Assembly: GCA_013177895.1 (NCBI GenBank)
Contig: JABLXV010000003.1
Span: forward strand, 39,605 to 103,604
Direction of reading: 5' to 3'
Source: Brevinematales bacterium
GTDB taxonomy: Bacteria; Spirochaetota; Brevinematia; Brevinematales; GWF1-51-8
Length of the DNA stretch: 64,000 nt
Of the stretch, positions 58,795 to 64,000 are shown piece by piece. The position numbers were made by a program, and so were the translations under genes. Under the pieces are notes generated by a model. That model was not told the DNA's origin and ran no database searches. It saw only the letters and a list, made by a program, of their open reading frames with translations. Positions within the stretch are counted from its first letter, which is position 1. Each line of letters opens with the position of its first letter.

Positions 58795-58995
58795 ATGATG
58801 GGTATAATCAACAAACTTCTCAAGGTTTTCGGTATAGTAATTCTTCCCAGAAAAAGAGCCTTACATAGTCTTGCGGTAGATTACGCGCTGATTAAAGTTC
58901 AGATCGACGCTCTTTCTCATCTTACTGATCTTATCAGTATCAAGGAGCTCAAGAAACAAGTACAGGTTTATGAGGAAGATTTACTTAAAGCCTAA
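58795..58995 (+). CDS. Small unknown cassette protein
   Basis: 66 residues (alternative ATG at 58798). Hydrophobic and basic N-terminus (IINKLLKVFGIVILPRKRAL) then an amphipathic helix ending in QVQVYEEDLL. May be membrane-associated. No family recognised. Confidence 0.7.
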   Translation: MMGIINKLLKVFGIVILPRKRALHSLAVDYALIKVQIDALSHLTDLISIKELKKQVQVYEEDLLKA

Positions 58996-59009
58996 AACAC
59001 TTCTTTCTT

Positions 59010-59040
59010 ATACCCCGGTATCCGCTGGGGTATTTCTTTT
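59010..59040 (+). terminator. Intrinsic terminator
   Basis: ATACCCC (59010-59016) and GGGGTAT (59027-59033), then a T-run. Confidence 0.82.
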
Positions 59041-59057
59041 ATCTTCATTCCTGTTAT
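59041..59057 (+). promoter_or_regulatory. Cassette motif ATCT-N7-TGTTAT
   Basis: ATCT 59041, TGTTAT 59052, then TCTACAAAC; begins at the end of the T-run. Confidence 0.8.
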
Positions 59058-59083
59058 TCTACAAACACGAAAAGGAGATGTTT

Positions 59084-59548
59084 ATGAAGGGTATTTCTAC
59101 ACACGCTGAAGCCGCGAAAGCGATCAGGGCAGAACTGAAAGTACAGTTTCCGAATGTAAAGTTCAAAGTTCGCTCGGATAGTTTCGCAGGCGGGAACTCG
59201 GTTGATATTTACTGGATCGACGGCCCGAACATAGCGCAGGTAGACGAGATAGTCCGTAAATTCAAGTACGGAAAGTTTAATTCATGGAACGATATGTATG
59301 AGGACAATAACCGCAATTTCAATCTCCCGCAGGTGAAGTATGTAATGACCCACCGCGAGATATCTTTCAATACTGCGGTGAAGGTCGTCGAAAAGATTAA
59401 AAAGGAAACGGGTTTTGAGATTACAATTTCCCCGAAAGAAAATAACGGCTACAAAATCGAAAACCTTTATACCGAAGTATTTGAAGCATTTCGAGGAAGG
59501 TATAACGGTGATCCTATCAGAGGTTATGCCACCGAAATGACTTTCTGA
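59084..59548 (+). CDS. LPD29-domain polyvalent-type protein
   Basis: 154 residues from the ATG at 59084 (AAAAGGAGATGTTT). THAEAAKAIRAELKVQFPNVKF, SDSFAGGNSVDIYWIDGP and VRKFKYGKFNSWNDMYEDNN are the LPD29 pattern, a small domain found in phage and conjugative-element polyvalent proteins that are co-delivered into recipients. A stand-alone copy. Role unknown, proposed anti-defence. Confidence 0.75.
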   Translation: MKGISTHAEAAKAIRAELKVQFPNVKFKVRSDSFAGGNSVDIYWIDGPNIAQVDEIVRKFKYGKFNSWNDMYEDNNRNFNLPQVKYVMTHREISFNTAVKVVEKIKKETGFEITISPKENNGYKIENLYTEVFEAFRGRYNGDPIRGYATEMTF

Positions 59549-59554
59549 ACGAAA

Positions 59555-59588
59555 AGCCCCGGCAAAGCTCCGGGGCTTTATATTTTTA
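59555..59588 (+). terminator. Intrinsic terminator
   Basis: AGCCCCGG (59555-59562) and CCGGGGCT (59570-59577), then T-rich. Confidence 0.88.
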
Positions 59589-59605
59589 ATCTCCCTACCT
59601 GTTAT
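59589..59605 (+). promoter_or_regulatory. Cassette motif ATCT-N7-TGTTAT
   Basis: ATCT 59589, TGTTAT 59600; 27 nt before the ATG at 59633. Confidence 0.78.
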
Positions 59606-59632
59606 TTAAAAAATAAACCACAGGAGTATTCT

Positions 59633-59833
59633 ATGATGGATGTCCGTGAGTACAAAAAGCTGCCGAAGGAAGATAGGGTAGCTTACCTTAAATCCCTCGA
59701 TAAAACCGAGCGGAATGTGATGCTCAAGAAGATCAAGAAAAGTATTGATCGCGGAATGCGCGATCAGGTCATGCGAGATATGGGTCTCACGAAAGTACGG
59801 GGCGCCGTATCCGGCAAGGTATTTTGGGAATAA
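59633..59833 (+). CDS. Small basic unknown cassette protein
   Basis: 66 residues, highly charged and helical (REYKKLPKEDRVAYLKSLDK, then RNVMLKKIKKSIDRGMRDQV). Possible nucleic-acid binding from basicity only. Confidence 0.7.
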   Translation: MMDVREYKKLPKEDRVAYLKSLDKTERNVMLKKIKKSIDRGMRDQVMRDMGLTKVRGAVSGKVFWE

Positions 59834-59852
59834 GATTGCTCCGCTCACCACG

Positions 59853-59880
59853 CCCCGCAGAAATGCGGGGTTATTATTTT
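59853..59880 (+). terminator. Intrinsic terminator
   Basis: CCCCGC agaaat GCGGGG then TTATTATTTT; an identical stem-loop occurs at 61967-61982. Confidence 0.85.
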
Positions 59881-59883
59881 CAT

Positions 59884-60029
59884 CAATAATATTTCAATGA
59901 ATACAGCCCAATGAATACGTCTCAATGCGTACAAGTCATTATTAACATTTTAATAGATACAGGTCAATGATCACATTCCAATAATAACATTTCAATACTA
60001 TCAATGATTACAATTCAATAGGTACAATA
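59884..60029 (+). repeat. 14-bp tandem degenerate repeat array, CAATRAWWACAWYT
   Basis: About ten head-to-tail units at 59895, 59909, 59923, 59937, 59951, 59965, 59979, a short 9-bp one at 59993, then 60002 and 60016, after an 11-bp partial unit at 59884. Positions 1-4 (CAAT) and 9-11 (TAC/AAC) are best kept. Similar units occur at 34154-34264. A direct-repeat protein-binding array is the likely meaning. Confidence 0.8.
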
Positions 60030-60073
60030 TCCCGTTTTCGTTATCATTGAATGATAGCATTGACATCCTGTAA

Positions 60074-60090
60074 ATCTCCGTTTCTGTTAA
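60074..60090 (+). promoter_or_regulatory. Cassette motif, TGTTAA variant
   Basis: ATCT 60074, TGTTAA 60085; 28 nt before the ATG at 60119; downstream of the 14-bp repeat array. Confidence 0.65.
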
Positions 60091-60118
60091 TATTCAAATA
60101 AGCAAAGAGGAGCGTTTC

Positions 60119-60343
60119 ATGCCGGAAGAAAAGAAGTACGATTTCAAGATCGCGGTACACGTCGAAGATAAGAAACTCATGGGTATCCGGTTAATGAATA
60201 ATCCGGAAGATATCAAGGACGGCGACACTCACGTTTTTACGTGGCCCGTCGATCCCCGCTTTACCGGCGCTTTCACCGCAGCAGACATGATCTGCGAGCT
60301 TAGCGGATGGGAAAATCAAATTCCGCTCTCATCCAGTTTTTAA
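60119..60343 (+). CDS. Cassette protein, family E
   Basis: 74 residues. FKIAVHVEDKKLMGIRLMNNPEDI then THVFTWPVDPRFTGAFTAADMICEL; first part matches the 48242 product. Acidic, no known family. The only cassette with the repeat array in its leader region besides 34335. Confidence 0.72.
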   Translation: MPEEKKYDFKIAVHVEDKKLMGIRLMNNPEDIKDGDTHVFTWPVDPRFTGAFTAADMICELSGWENQIPLSSSF

Positions 60344-60348
60344 AGGTA

Positions 60349-60376
60349 AGCCCTGGCGATCACCAGGGCTTTTTCT
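60349..60376 (+). terminator. Intrinsic terminator
   Basis: AGCCCTGG, loop cgatca, CCAGGGCT and TTTTT. Confidence 0.88.
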
Positions 60377-60377
60377 T

Positions 60378-60394
60378 ATCTGAATGATTGTTAT
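60378..60394 (+). promoter_or_regulatory. Cassette motif ATCT-N7-TGTTAT
   Basis: ATCT 60378, TGTTAT 60389; 28 nt before the ATG at 60423. Confidence 0.78.
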
Positions 60395-60422
60395 CATATA
60401 ACGAACGATAAAGGAGCGGAGC

Positions 60423-60674
60423 ATGAGTACATTCGACAGGTATGCTTATACGGTCGCCGATGTTATTCAGGACGTCTGGAAACAACAGAGCACCGAACAC
60501 CCGATCCACGGGTTTTATCACGGGAATTCCCAGCGCAAAGTAGAAAACCTGCTTCAGAAGGGTTTAATCGCACGTCAGTCGAACGGCGCTCTTTTCGTTA
60601 CCCCGCTCGGGATGGCGTGGATTTCCGAAGGCTGCCAGACGAAAGGAAACGGGGCGATCATCATGCCGCAATAA
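60423..60674 (+). CDS. Small winged-helix-like cassette protein
   Basis: 83 residues. YTVADVIQDVWKQQST, GNSQRKVENLLQKGLIARQS and NGALFVTPLGMAWISEG resemble a helix-turn-helix plus wing (LxxLxxxGLI ... G-x-FxxTxxG). DNA binding is inferred. Confidence 0.68.
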   Translation: MSTFDRYAYTVADVIQDVWKQQSTEHPIHGFYHGNSQRKVENLLQKGLIARQSNGALFVTPLGMAWISEGCQTKGNGAIIMPQ

Positions 60675-60699
60675 TTCATGGTTTTTAGGACAGTAAAGA

Positions 60700-60730
60700 A
60701 ACCGTATCTGTAATAAGGTACGGTTTTTTC
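60700..60730 (+). terminator. Intrinsic terminator
   Basis: AACCGTA (60700-60706) and TACGGTT (60719-60725), then TTTTTTC. Confidence 0.82.
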
Positions 60731-60732
60731 AT

Positions 60733-60749
60733 ATCTCTTTATTTGTTAT
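60733..60749 (+). promoter_or_regulatory. Cassette motif ATCT-N7-TGTTAT
   Basis: ATCT 60733, TGTTAT 60744, then TCTACAAACAGCATAAAGGAG; its downstream half is identical to that at 61067. Confidence 0.82.
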
Positions 60750-60775
60750 TCTACAAACAGCATAAAGGAGAGTAT

Positions 60776-61024
60776 ATGACTACCCTTATCGGAAACAAGG
60801 CAAAATTTCGCGAAGTCTATTTTCAGGAATTGAAGGTTTCGGTTCAGAAACACCCGGAGGATTACAGGTATTCTTCTGATCCGGAAATCGCTCGTGTTGT
60901 AGATAATATGACTGAAGCTTTTGCCAAGAATGGCGCAGGTATAAGCAACGCAATCCGAAGAACTTGCAGAAAGCTGGGTATTAAAGCGACATTCACCGAG
61001 ATCAAGAAATTTCTCAATTCGTAG
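60776..61024 (+). CDS. Unknown cassette protein, phage-like
   Basis: 82 residues from the ATG at 60776. VQKHPEDYRYSSDPEIARVVDN and IRRTCRKLGIKATFTEIKKFL follow a pattern common in small phage proteins (HPEDY...TCKxLGIKxTxxxIxxYL). Function unknown. Confidence 0.72.
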   Translation: MTTLIGNKAKFREVYFQELKVSVQKHPEDYRYSSDPEIARVVDNMTEAFAKNGAGISNAIRRTCRKLGIKATFTEIKKFLNS

Positions 61025-61025
61025 A

Positions 61026-61052
61026 AAGGGCGGGGAAACCCGCCTTATTTTT
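61026..61052 (+). terminator. Intrinsic terminator with GAAA loop
   Basis: GGCGGG, GAAA, CCCGCC, then TTATTTTTTA. Confidence 0.85.
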
Positions 61053-61066
61053 TATTATCTATATTT

Positions 61067-61083
61067 CTGTTATTCTACAAACA
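61067..61083 (+). promoter_or_regulatory. Cassette motif ATCT-N7-TGTTAT
   Basis: ATCT 61067, TGTTAT 61078; followed by the same CTACAAACAGCATAAAGGAG as the previous cassette. Confidence 0.82.
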
Positions 61084-61100
61084 GCATAAAGGAGAGCGTT

Positions 61101-61307
61101 ATGAGAGTGAAAGAAAAAGTGAGAGTCAGAGCAACCGCCAGACCGGTTTACATGACGGGGAGTGAAATGCGGGAATACTTTGAACTGAAGGAAAAGCTGA
61201 TTGAGAACAATGCTTTCGTGACCGCAGAAAACACCTACGAATGGAACAGGCTGAACGAGCTCACAATAAAATACCAGAACGAGCTCTACGCCCTTGCCAG
61301 CGCATAA
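61101..61307 (+). CDS. Small unknown cassette protein
   Basis: 68 residues. A basic N-terminus (VKEKVRVRATARPVYMTG) and one amphipathic helix pair (SEMREYFELKEKLIENNAF). No family recognised. Confidence 0.7.
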   Translation: MRVKEKVRVRATARPVYMTGSEMREYFELKEKLIENNAFVTAENTYEWNRLNELTIKYQNELYALASA

Positions 61308-61313
61308 TAATCA

Positions 61314-61341
61314 ACCCCGGAAAACTTCCGGGGTTTTTGTT
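61314..61341 (+). terminator. Intrinsic terminator
   Basis: CCCCGGAA, loop aac, TTCCGGGG, then TTTTTG. Confidence 0.88.
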
Positions 61342-61346
61342 TTCAA

Positions 61347-61363
61347 ATCTTTCTATTTGTTAT
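61347..61363 (+). promoter_or_regulatory. Cassette motif ATCT-N7-TGTTAT
   Basis: ATCT 61347, TGTTAT 61358; 27 nt before the ATG at 61391. Confidence 0.78.
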
Positions 61364-61390
61364 ACATGAAAAGGAAAGAAGGAGCAGAGC

Positions 61391-61945
61391 ATGACACAGA
61401 CAAAACCGTATTATCGCGGAACTACCGGAAAATTTAAGGAAGGGCAGAAAGTAACCCTTAAATCCGGGTATTCCGGTATCATCGAAGGCGAGTACGAAGA
61501 CGATCTATGGGAAGTTCGTCTTGAAAGCGGCAGTATAGTCGCGTCTTCATACGAGATTGTTTCCGTACCTCTCGAATCTGATGAAAGTCCAGTCGGTCCA
61601 GTTATTTCCAGCTATTCCCGCGCGAACGCCATCGCAGACGGAACCCTCATCGATCTTAACCAGTTAATTCCGGTCGCGGAGTCTGGGTACAAGTATCCCG
61701 TCGCCTGCACCGCGTCCGTTTTCGCGCTCATCACCCGCGCGATCGAAAAGTATTCCTACATGGATGAAAAAGGGATAACCTGGGATATCCTTTGGATGTC
61801 CCGAATGTACCCTACGAAGAAATGGGAAACCGGTAGACTGTTCAAGGTAAAAATAGGAAGTACGGTTCACACCCTGAAACTCGAAGCCGGGCCCGGCGAC
61901 AATGGGGAAGGGGTTATAACAATAATGACTCCGGAAGAAGATTAA
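61391..61945 (+). CDS. Unknown cassette protein with an SH3/KOW-like N-terminus
   Basis: 184 residues. FKEGQKVTLKSGYSGIIEGEYEDDLWEVRLESGSIVASS is a small barrel-like stretch seen in KOW/SH3-type modules. The C-terminal 100 residues (KYPVACTASVFALITRAIEK ... ILWMSRMYPTKKW) resemble DUF6573-type phage/plasmid proteins with a WD-like end. Assignment by eye. Confidence 0.65.
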   Translation: MTQTKPYYRGTTGKFKEGQKVTLKSGYSGIIEGEYEDDLWEVRLESGSIVASSYEIVSVPLESDESPVGPVISSYSRANAIADGTLIDLNQLIPVAESGYKYPVACTASVFALITRAIEKYSYMDEKGITWDILWMSRMYPTKKWETGRLFKVKIGSTVHTLKLEAGPGDNGEGVITIMTPEED

Positions 61946-61965
61946 AAAACCCTCGCTCATCACAC

Positions 61966-61993
61966 CCCGCAGAAATGCGGGGTTTCTTATTTT
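61966..61993 (+). terminator. Intrinsic terminator
   Basis: CCCCGC agaaat GCGGGG, the same stem-loop as at 59853, then T-rich. Confidence 0.85.
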
Positions 61994-61998
61994 TATCA

Positions 61999-62015
61999 AT
62001 CTTCCTATCTGTTAT
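61999..62015 (+). promoter_or_regulatory. Cassette motif ATCT-N7-TGTTAT
   Basis: ATCT 61999, TGTTAT 62010, then CTATAAAAC; 27 nt before the ATG at 62043. Confidence 0.8.
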
Positions 62016-62042
62016 CTATAAAACGGAGAGAAGGAGATATCT

Positions 62043-62207
62043 ATGCTTATTCTGCTTCATTTCAAAGATGGTAAAAATGTATATTCGTCAGCGGGTTCTA
62101 TCAAACACGCCAAATCTCAGGCTAAAAAGTCCGGCGCTGAAAGCGTTATTGCTTTCATCCAGAATAACCAGAACAAAGCGAGAACTTACAACCGCGACCA
62201 GTTTTAA
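62043..62207 (+). CDS. Small unknown cassette protein
   Basis: 54 residues, basic: ILLHFKDGKNVYSSAGSIKH then AKSQAKKSGAESVIAFIQNN. Reads as a compact beta-alpha-beta fold. AGGAGATATCT precedes the ATG. Confidence 0.7.
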   Translation: MLILLHFKDGKNVYSSAGSIKHAKSQAKKSGAESVIAFIQNNQNKARTYNRDQF

Positions 62208-62213
62208 GAAGAT

Positions 62214-62241
62214 ACCCCGCTCAACAAAGCGGGGTTTTTCT
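62214..62241 (+). terminator. Intrinsic terminator
   Basis: CCCCGC, loop tcaacaaa, GCGGGG and TTTTT. Confidence 0.88.
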
Positions 62242-62244
62242 TAT

Positions 62245-62261
62245 ATCTTCCAGTTTGTTAT
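62245..62261 (+). promoter_or_regulatory. Cassette motif ATCT-N7-TGTTAT
   Basis: ATCT 62245, TGTTAT 62256; 26 nt before the ATG at 62288. Confidence 0.8.
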
Positions 62262-62287
62262 TTATAAAACGAAACAAGGAGCAGAGT

Positions 62288-62497
62288 ATGATAGGGTTTA
62301 TCCACCGTTCTATGTATCACGAGTTTATTGAAGTAGAATCGTTCTATTCCGGACACCCCATATTCGATAGAACTACAAAACTGATACATCGACCCACAGG
62401 AGAAGTCGTTACTGAAAAATTAGGTTCATGGTCAAAAAAGGCTCTTATTTCAGTTCATAACCGAAGAGTGGAACATCTCAAATCTGTTAAATCATAA
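62288..62497 (+). CDS. Cassette protein, family D
   Basis: 69 residues from the ATG at 62288. FDRTTKLIHRPTGEVVTEKL and WSKKALISVHNR mirror the 49492 product. Basic and His-rich. The 62518 gene follows after 20 nt, so the two probably share a transcript. Confidence 0.72.
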   Translation: MIGFIHRSMYHEFIEVESFYSGHPIFDRTTKLIHRPTGEVVTEKLGSWSKKALISVHNRRVEHLKSVKS

Positions 62498-62517
62498 AAC
62501 AATTCAAGGAGAAGCCT

Positions 62518-62733
62518 ATGAGTTTACACGTCATTACCTTGACACCCGAGGAGCTGGAAGCCCTGAAAAAGGTACATCAGTATCTTTATCAGGACGAAAA
62601 GGAACACTACGAACAGTATCAGGAAGAACTTAAAAACGAAGGGTTGAGCGAGGAGATGATCGAGGAAGAGAAAAAAGGACATATATGCTATTCCCTCGAA
62701 ATTCTCGAAGAAATCCTTAAAAAGTTCCTTTAA
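62518..62733 (+). CDS. Cassette protein, family F
   Basis: 71 residues, very Glu/Lys-rich, helical: TPEELEALKKVHQYLYQDEK and KKGHICYSLEILEEILKKF; paralogue of the 48923 product with an inserted acidic segment. Confidence 0.72.
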   Translation: MSLHVITLTPEELEALKKVHQYLYQDEKEHYEQYQEELKNEGLSEEMIEEEKKGHICYSLEILEEILKKFL

Positions 62734-62740
62734 TCCCGAA

Positions 62741-62767
62741 GCCCCCGCTACCGGGGGCATTTCTTTT
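62741..62767 (+). terminator. Intrinsic terminator
   Basis: GCCCCCG, loop ctac, CGGGGGC then a T-rich run. Confidence 0.87.
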
Positions 62768-62784
62768 ATCTTACCAACTGTTAT
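62768..62784 (+). promoter_or_regulatory. Cassette motif ATCT-N7-TGTTAT
   Basis: ATCT 62768, TGTTAT 62779, then CTATCATAA; 27 nt before the ATG at 62812. Confidence 0.8.
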
Positions 62785-62811
62785 CTATCATAATAAACAT
62801 AAGGAGCTAAT

Positions 62812-63423
62812 ATGGGAGTACATGTCAACCTAAAGGTCAGGGGAAGCCTGAATACCGAATTGCCGGTCGAGCGTACCATCGAACTGGAAAAATGTCTTAC
62901 GGAAACGTCCGCGGACCTTAATCTCGCCGGTCTTTCAGAACAGGATAAAAATGACCTGTTCGATAATCTCCGCATTACCGCTTTATCCCGCGAAGATAAT
63001 GAACCCGTAAATTATGACGGTGATTTTCAGGATGCAAAGATGATGGTGAGCGAAGCAAATGAGAAACTCAAAACCGCGCTCAACACTGCTCTCGACGCCC
63101 TGCTTTCTACCCTCATCGAACGCAAAATTCAGTGTATCAAAGTGAGCGGAGTCCATTTCTATACCACGGATACCACCGAAGAACTGAATGCGAACTATCT
63201 TATCGTTCAGGACTTCGATTCTCCTAATCCTTACCTTGAGATTTACGGCGATGCCGAATCTGATTATAATTATGAGCAGGACGGCATTAAACCGCAATAT
63301 CTCGAATTGAACGAGTTATCCGACCTCATTCTTCAAATTGATACCGATAAACTCGATCCCGTCAGTATGAAAGATTTCGAGACTTGGTTATACGGACAGG
63401 ACGACGAGGATGACGAAGAATAA
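62812..63423 (+). CDS. Cassette protein, family B (long form)
   Basis: 203 residues. A unique 75-residue beta-rich N-terminus (MGVHVNLKVRGSLNTELPV) precedes the family B unit: helix ALNTALDALLSTLIERK, IQCIKVSGVHFYTTD and NANYLIVQDFDSPNPYLEI. The last half is very acidic (YGQDDEDDEE end). Closest relative is 49729. Confidence 0.75.
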   Translation: MGVHVNLKVRGSLNTELPVERTIELEKCLTETSADLNLAGLSEQDKNDLFDNLRITALSREDNEPVNYDGDFQDAKMMVSEANEKLKTALNTALDALLSTLIERKIQCIKVSGVHFYTTDTTEELNANYLIVQDFDSPNPYLEIYGDAESDYNYEQDGIKPQYLELNELSDLILQIDTDKLDPVSMKDFETWLYGQDDEDDEE

Positions 63424-63430
63424 TCACTCC

Positions 63431-63458
63431 GCCCCGGAAGCATCCGGGGCTTTTTTAT
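63431..63458 (+). terminator. Intrinsic terminator
   Basis: GCCCCGG, loop aagcat, CCGGGGC and TTTTTT. Confidence 0.9.
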
Positions 63459-63459
63459 T

Positions 63460-63476
63460 ATCTTTCCCGCTGTTAT
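63460..63476 (+). promoter_or_regulatory. Cassette motif ATCT-N7-TGTTAT
   Basis: ATCT 63460, TGTTAT 63471; 27 nt before the ATG at 63504. Confidence 0.8.
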
Positions 63477-63503
63477 CTCTTCAAGAACGTAAGAGAGGAT
63501 AAT

Positions 63504-63821
63504 ATGGTTTTCTTCAAACAGCACGAAATTTTGCTTGATAAAATCGTCGCTTGGTTATCCAGTATCGGAAATACCGTTACCGAAGTAGCTACTTCAAAAG
63601 GGTTCACATACTTTCCTTATCATTTCATTTACTTTAAAAACCCTCTTACGGACGAACAATGTGAGATAATCGACCGTAAAATGCTTGAGCGAAGCATTCG
63701 TAACGACCCGAAGACCGATGAGATTGTACCCGGCACTTACGTTATCAGTTACGCGATCGACAGGGAATATAATTCACTTCAATTTGCCGTCAATATCTAT
63801 CTGATAGGGGGTACCGAATGA
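63504..63821 (+). CDS. Unknown cassette protein
   Basis: 105 residues behind AGAGAGGATAAT. Mixed alpha/beta (LDKIVAWLSSIGNTVTEVATS, then TYVISYAIDREYNSLQFAVN). Its stop overlaps the next start (ATGA), so the cassette holds at least two genes. Confidence 0.7.
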   Translation: MVFFKQHEILLDKIVAWLSSIGNTVTEVATSKGFTYFPYHFIYFKNPLTDEQCEIIDRKMLERSIRNDPKTDEIVPGTYVISYAIDREYNSLQFAVNIYLIGGTE

Positions 63822-64000
63822 TTATCATTATCGGCGTCAATCCGGTCAACCAGGGTTCCAGTTATGTCTTTTTCCCGCTATTCTACATTTTGCACGATAA
63901 CGGAAATAAGGAATGCGTACATATTCGTAAACCTTTCCAAACCCACGAAGAAGCAAAAGCGGAAGCCGAGCGAGGCGCGAAGGAGTATGAAAATTTACTC
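63818..64000 (+). CDS. Unknown protein, cut by right edge
   Basis: 61 codons seen from the ATG at 63818, overlapping the previous stop by 4 nt; no stop before the window end. IIIIGVNPVNQGSSYVFFPL then a helix HEEAKAEAERGAKEYENLL. No family recognised. Confidence 0.65.
   Translation, partial: MIIIIGVNPVNQGSSYVFFPLFYILHDNGNKECVHIRKPFQTHEEAKAEAERGAKEYENLL

Noticed and set aside
36783..63476. Integron-type attC cassette array, because of many single-gene units with a GTTA-containing boundary
   Set aside because: The boundary lacks paired attC arms and the GTTRRRY core; GTTAT is part of a motif at fixed distance from start codons, and no integrase is seen.

Overview
The window looks like 64 kb of a conjugative plasmid, or a plasmid-like integrative element, from a double-membraned bacterium. 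It carries an F-type (TraC/VirB4-class) type IV secretion operon, an iteron origin with a Rep_3-family initiator, a ParA-type partition operon, plasmid-type DNA metabolism genes and a long cargo array. The best host hint is a P13-like spirochaete porin gene at 31.3 kb, so a spirochaete host is my preferred but uncertain guess. I saw no relaxase, coupling protein, rRNA, tRNA, CRISPR array or transposase.

Layout. (1) 1-15.0 kb, minus strand: a transfer operon read in F-plasmid order: ribbon-helix-helix regulator, sigma2/FecR-like membrane regulator, pilin, TraL, TraE, TraK, a TraB/VirB10 that is split into two genes, a VirB7-type lipoprotein, a tandem TraK-N-like protein, a second lipoprotein, TraC ATPase, a secreted helical protein, a TraF-like thioredoxin-fold protein and a TraG-N protein that runs off the left edge. 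A secreted nuclease gene and two unknown genes lie upstream. (2) 15.1-24.5 kb, plus strand: an SNF2 helicase operon, a 1884-residue DNA methylase/helicase with a well-formed overlapping out-of-frame gene inside its N-terminus, then the iteron origin and rep. (3) 24.5-36.7 kb: an SSB-like protein, small zinc-ribbon and ASCH-like proteins, a DEAD/DEAH helicase, a CCA tRNA nucleotidyltransferase, a P13-like porin, a DEDD exonuclease and a YqaJ/lambda-exonuclease-like nuclease. (4) 34.3-64 kb: more than 40 mostly small genes on the plus strand, nearly all arranged as stand-alone cassettes, with the parAB operon (57.0-58.6 kb, minus), an RNase H gene and a lipoprotein gene facing the other way.

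The most striking feature is the cassette architecture. About 37 genes are preceded, about 25 nt before the start codon, by a bipartite motif ATCT-N7-TGTTAT with an invariant 7-nt gap, often followed by TATCAAA and then AAAGGAG. Most copies sit directly behind the T-tract of the previous gene's intrinsic terminator. Backbone genes (rep, parA, exonuclease, secreted nuclease, methylase/helicase) instead have near-perfect TTGACA-17-TATAAT promoters. The motif also precedes the SSB-like gene and the SNF2 operon, linking these to the cargo. Several cargo proteins fall into paralogous families (called A to F in the entries), so the array appears to have grown by cassette duplication. A dedicated promoter class driving a set of early or establishment genes, comparable in concept to phage host-takeover modules or plasmid leading regions, is my main hypothesis.
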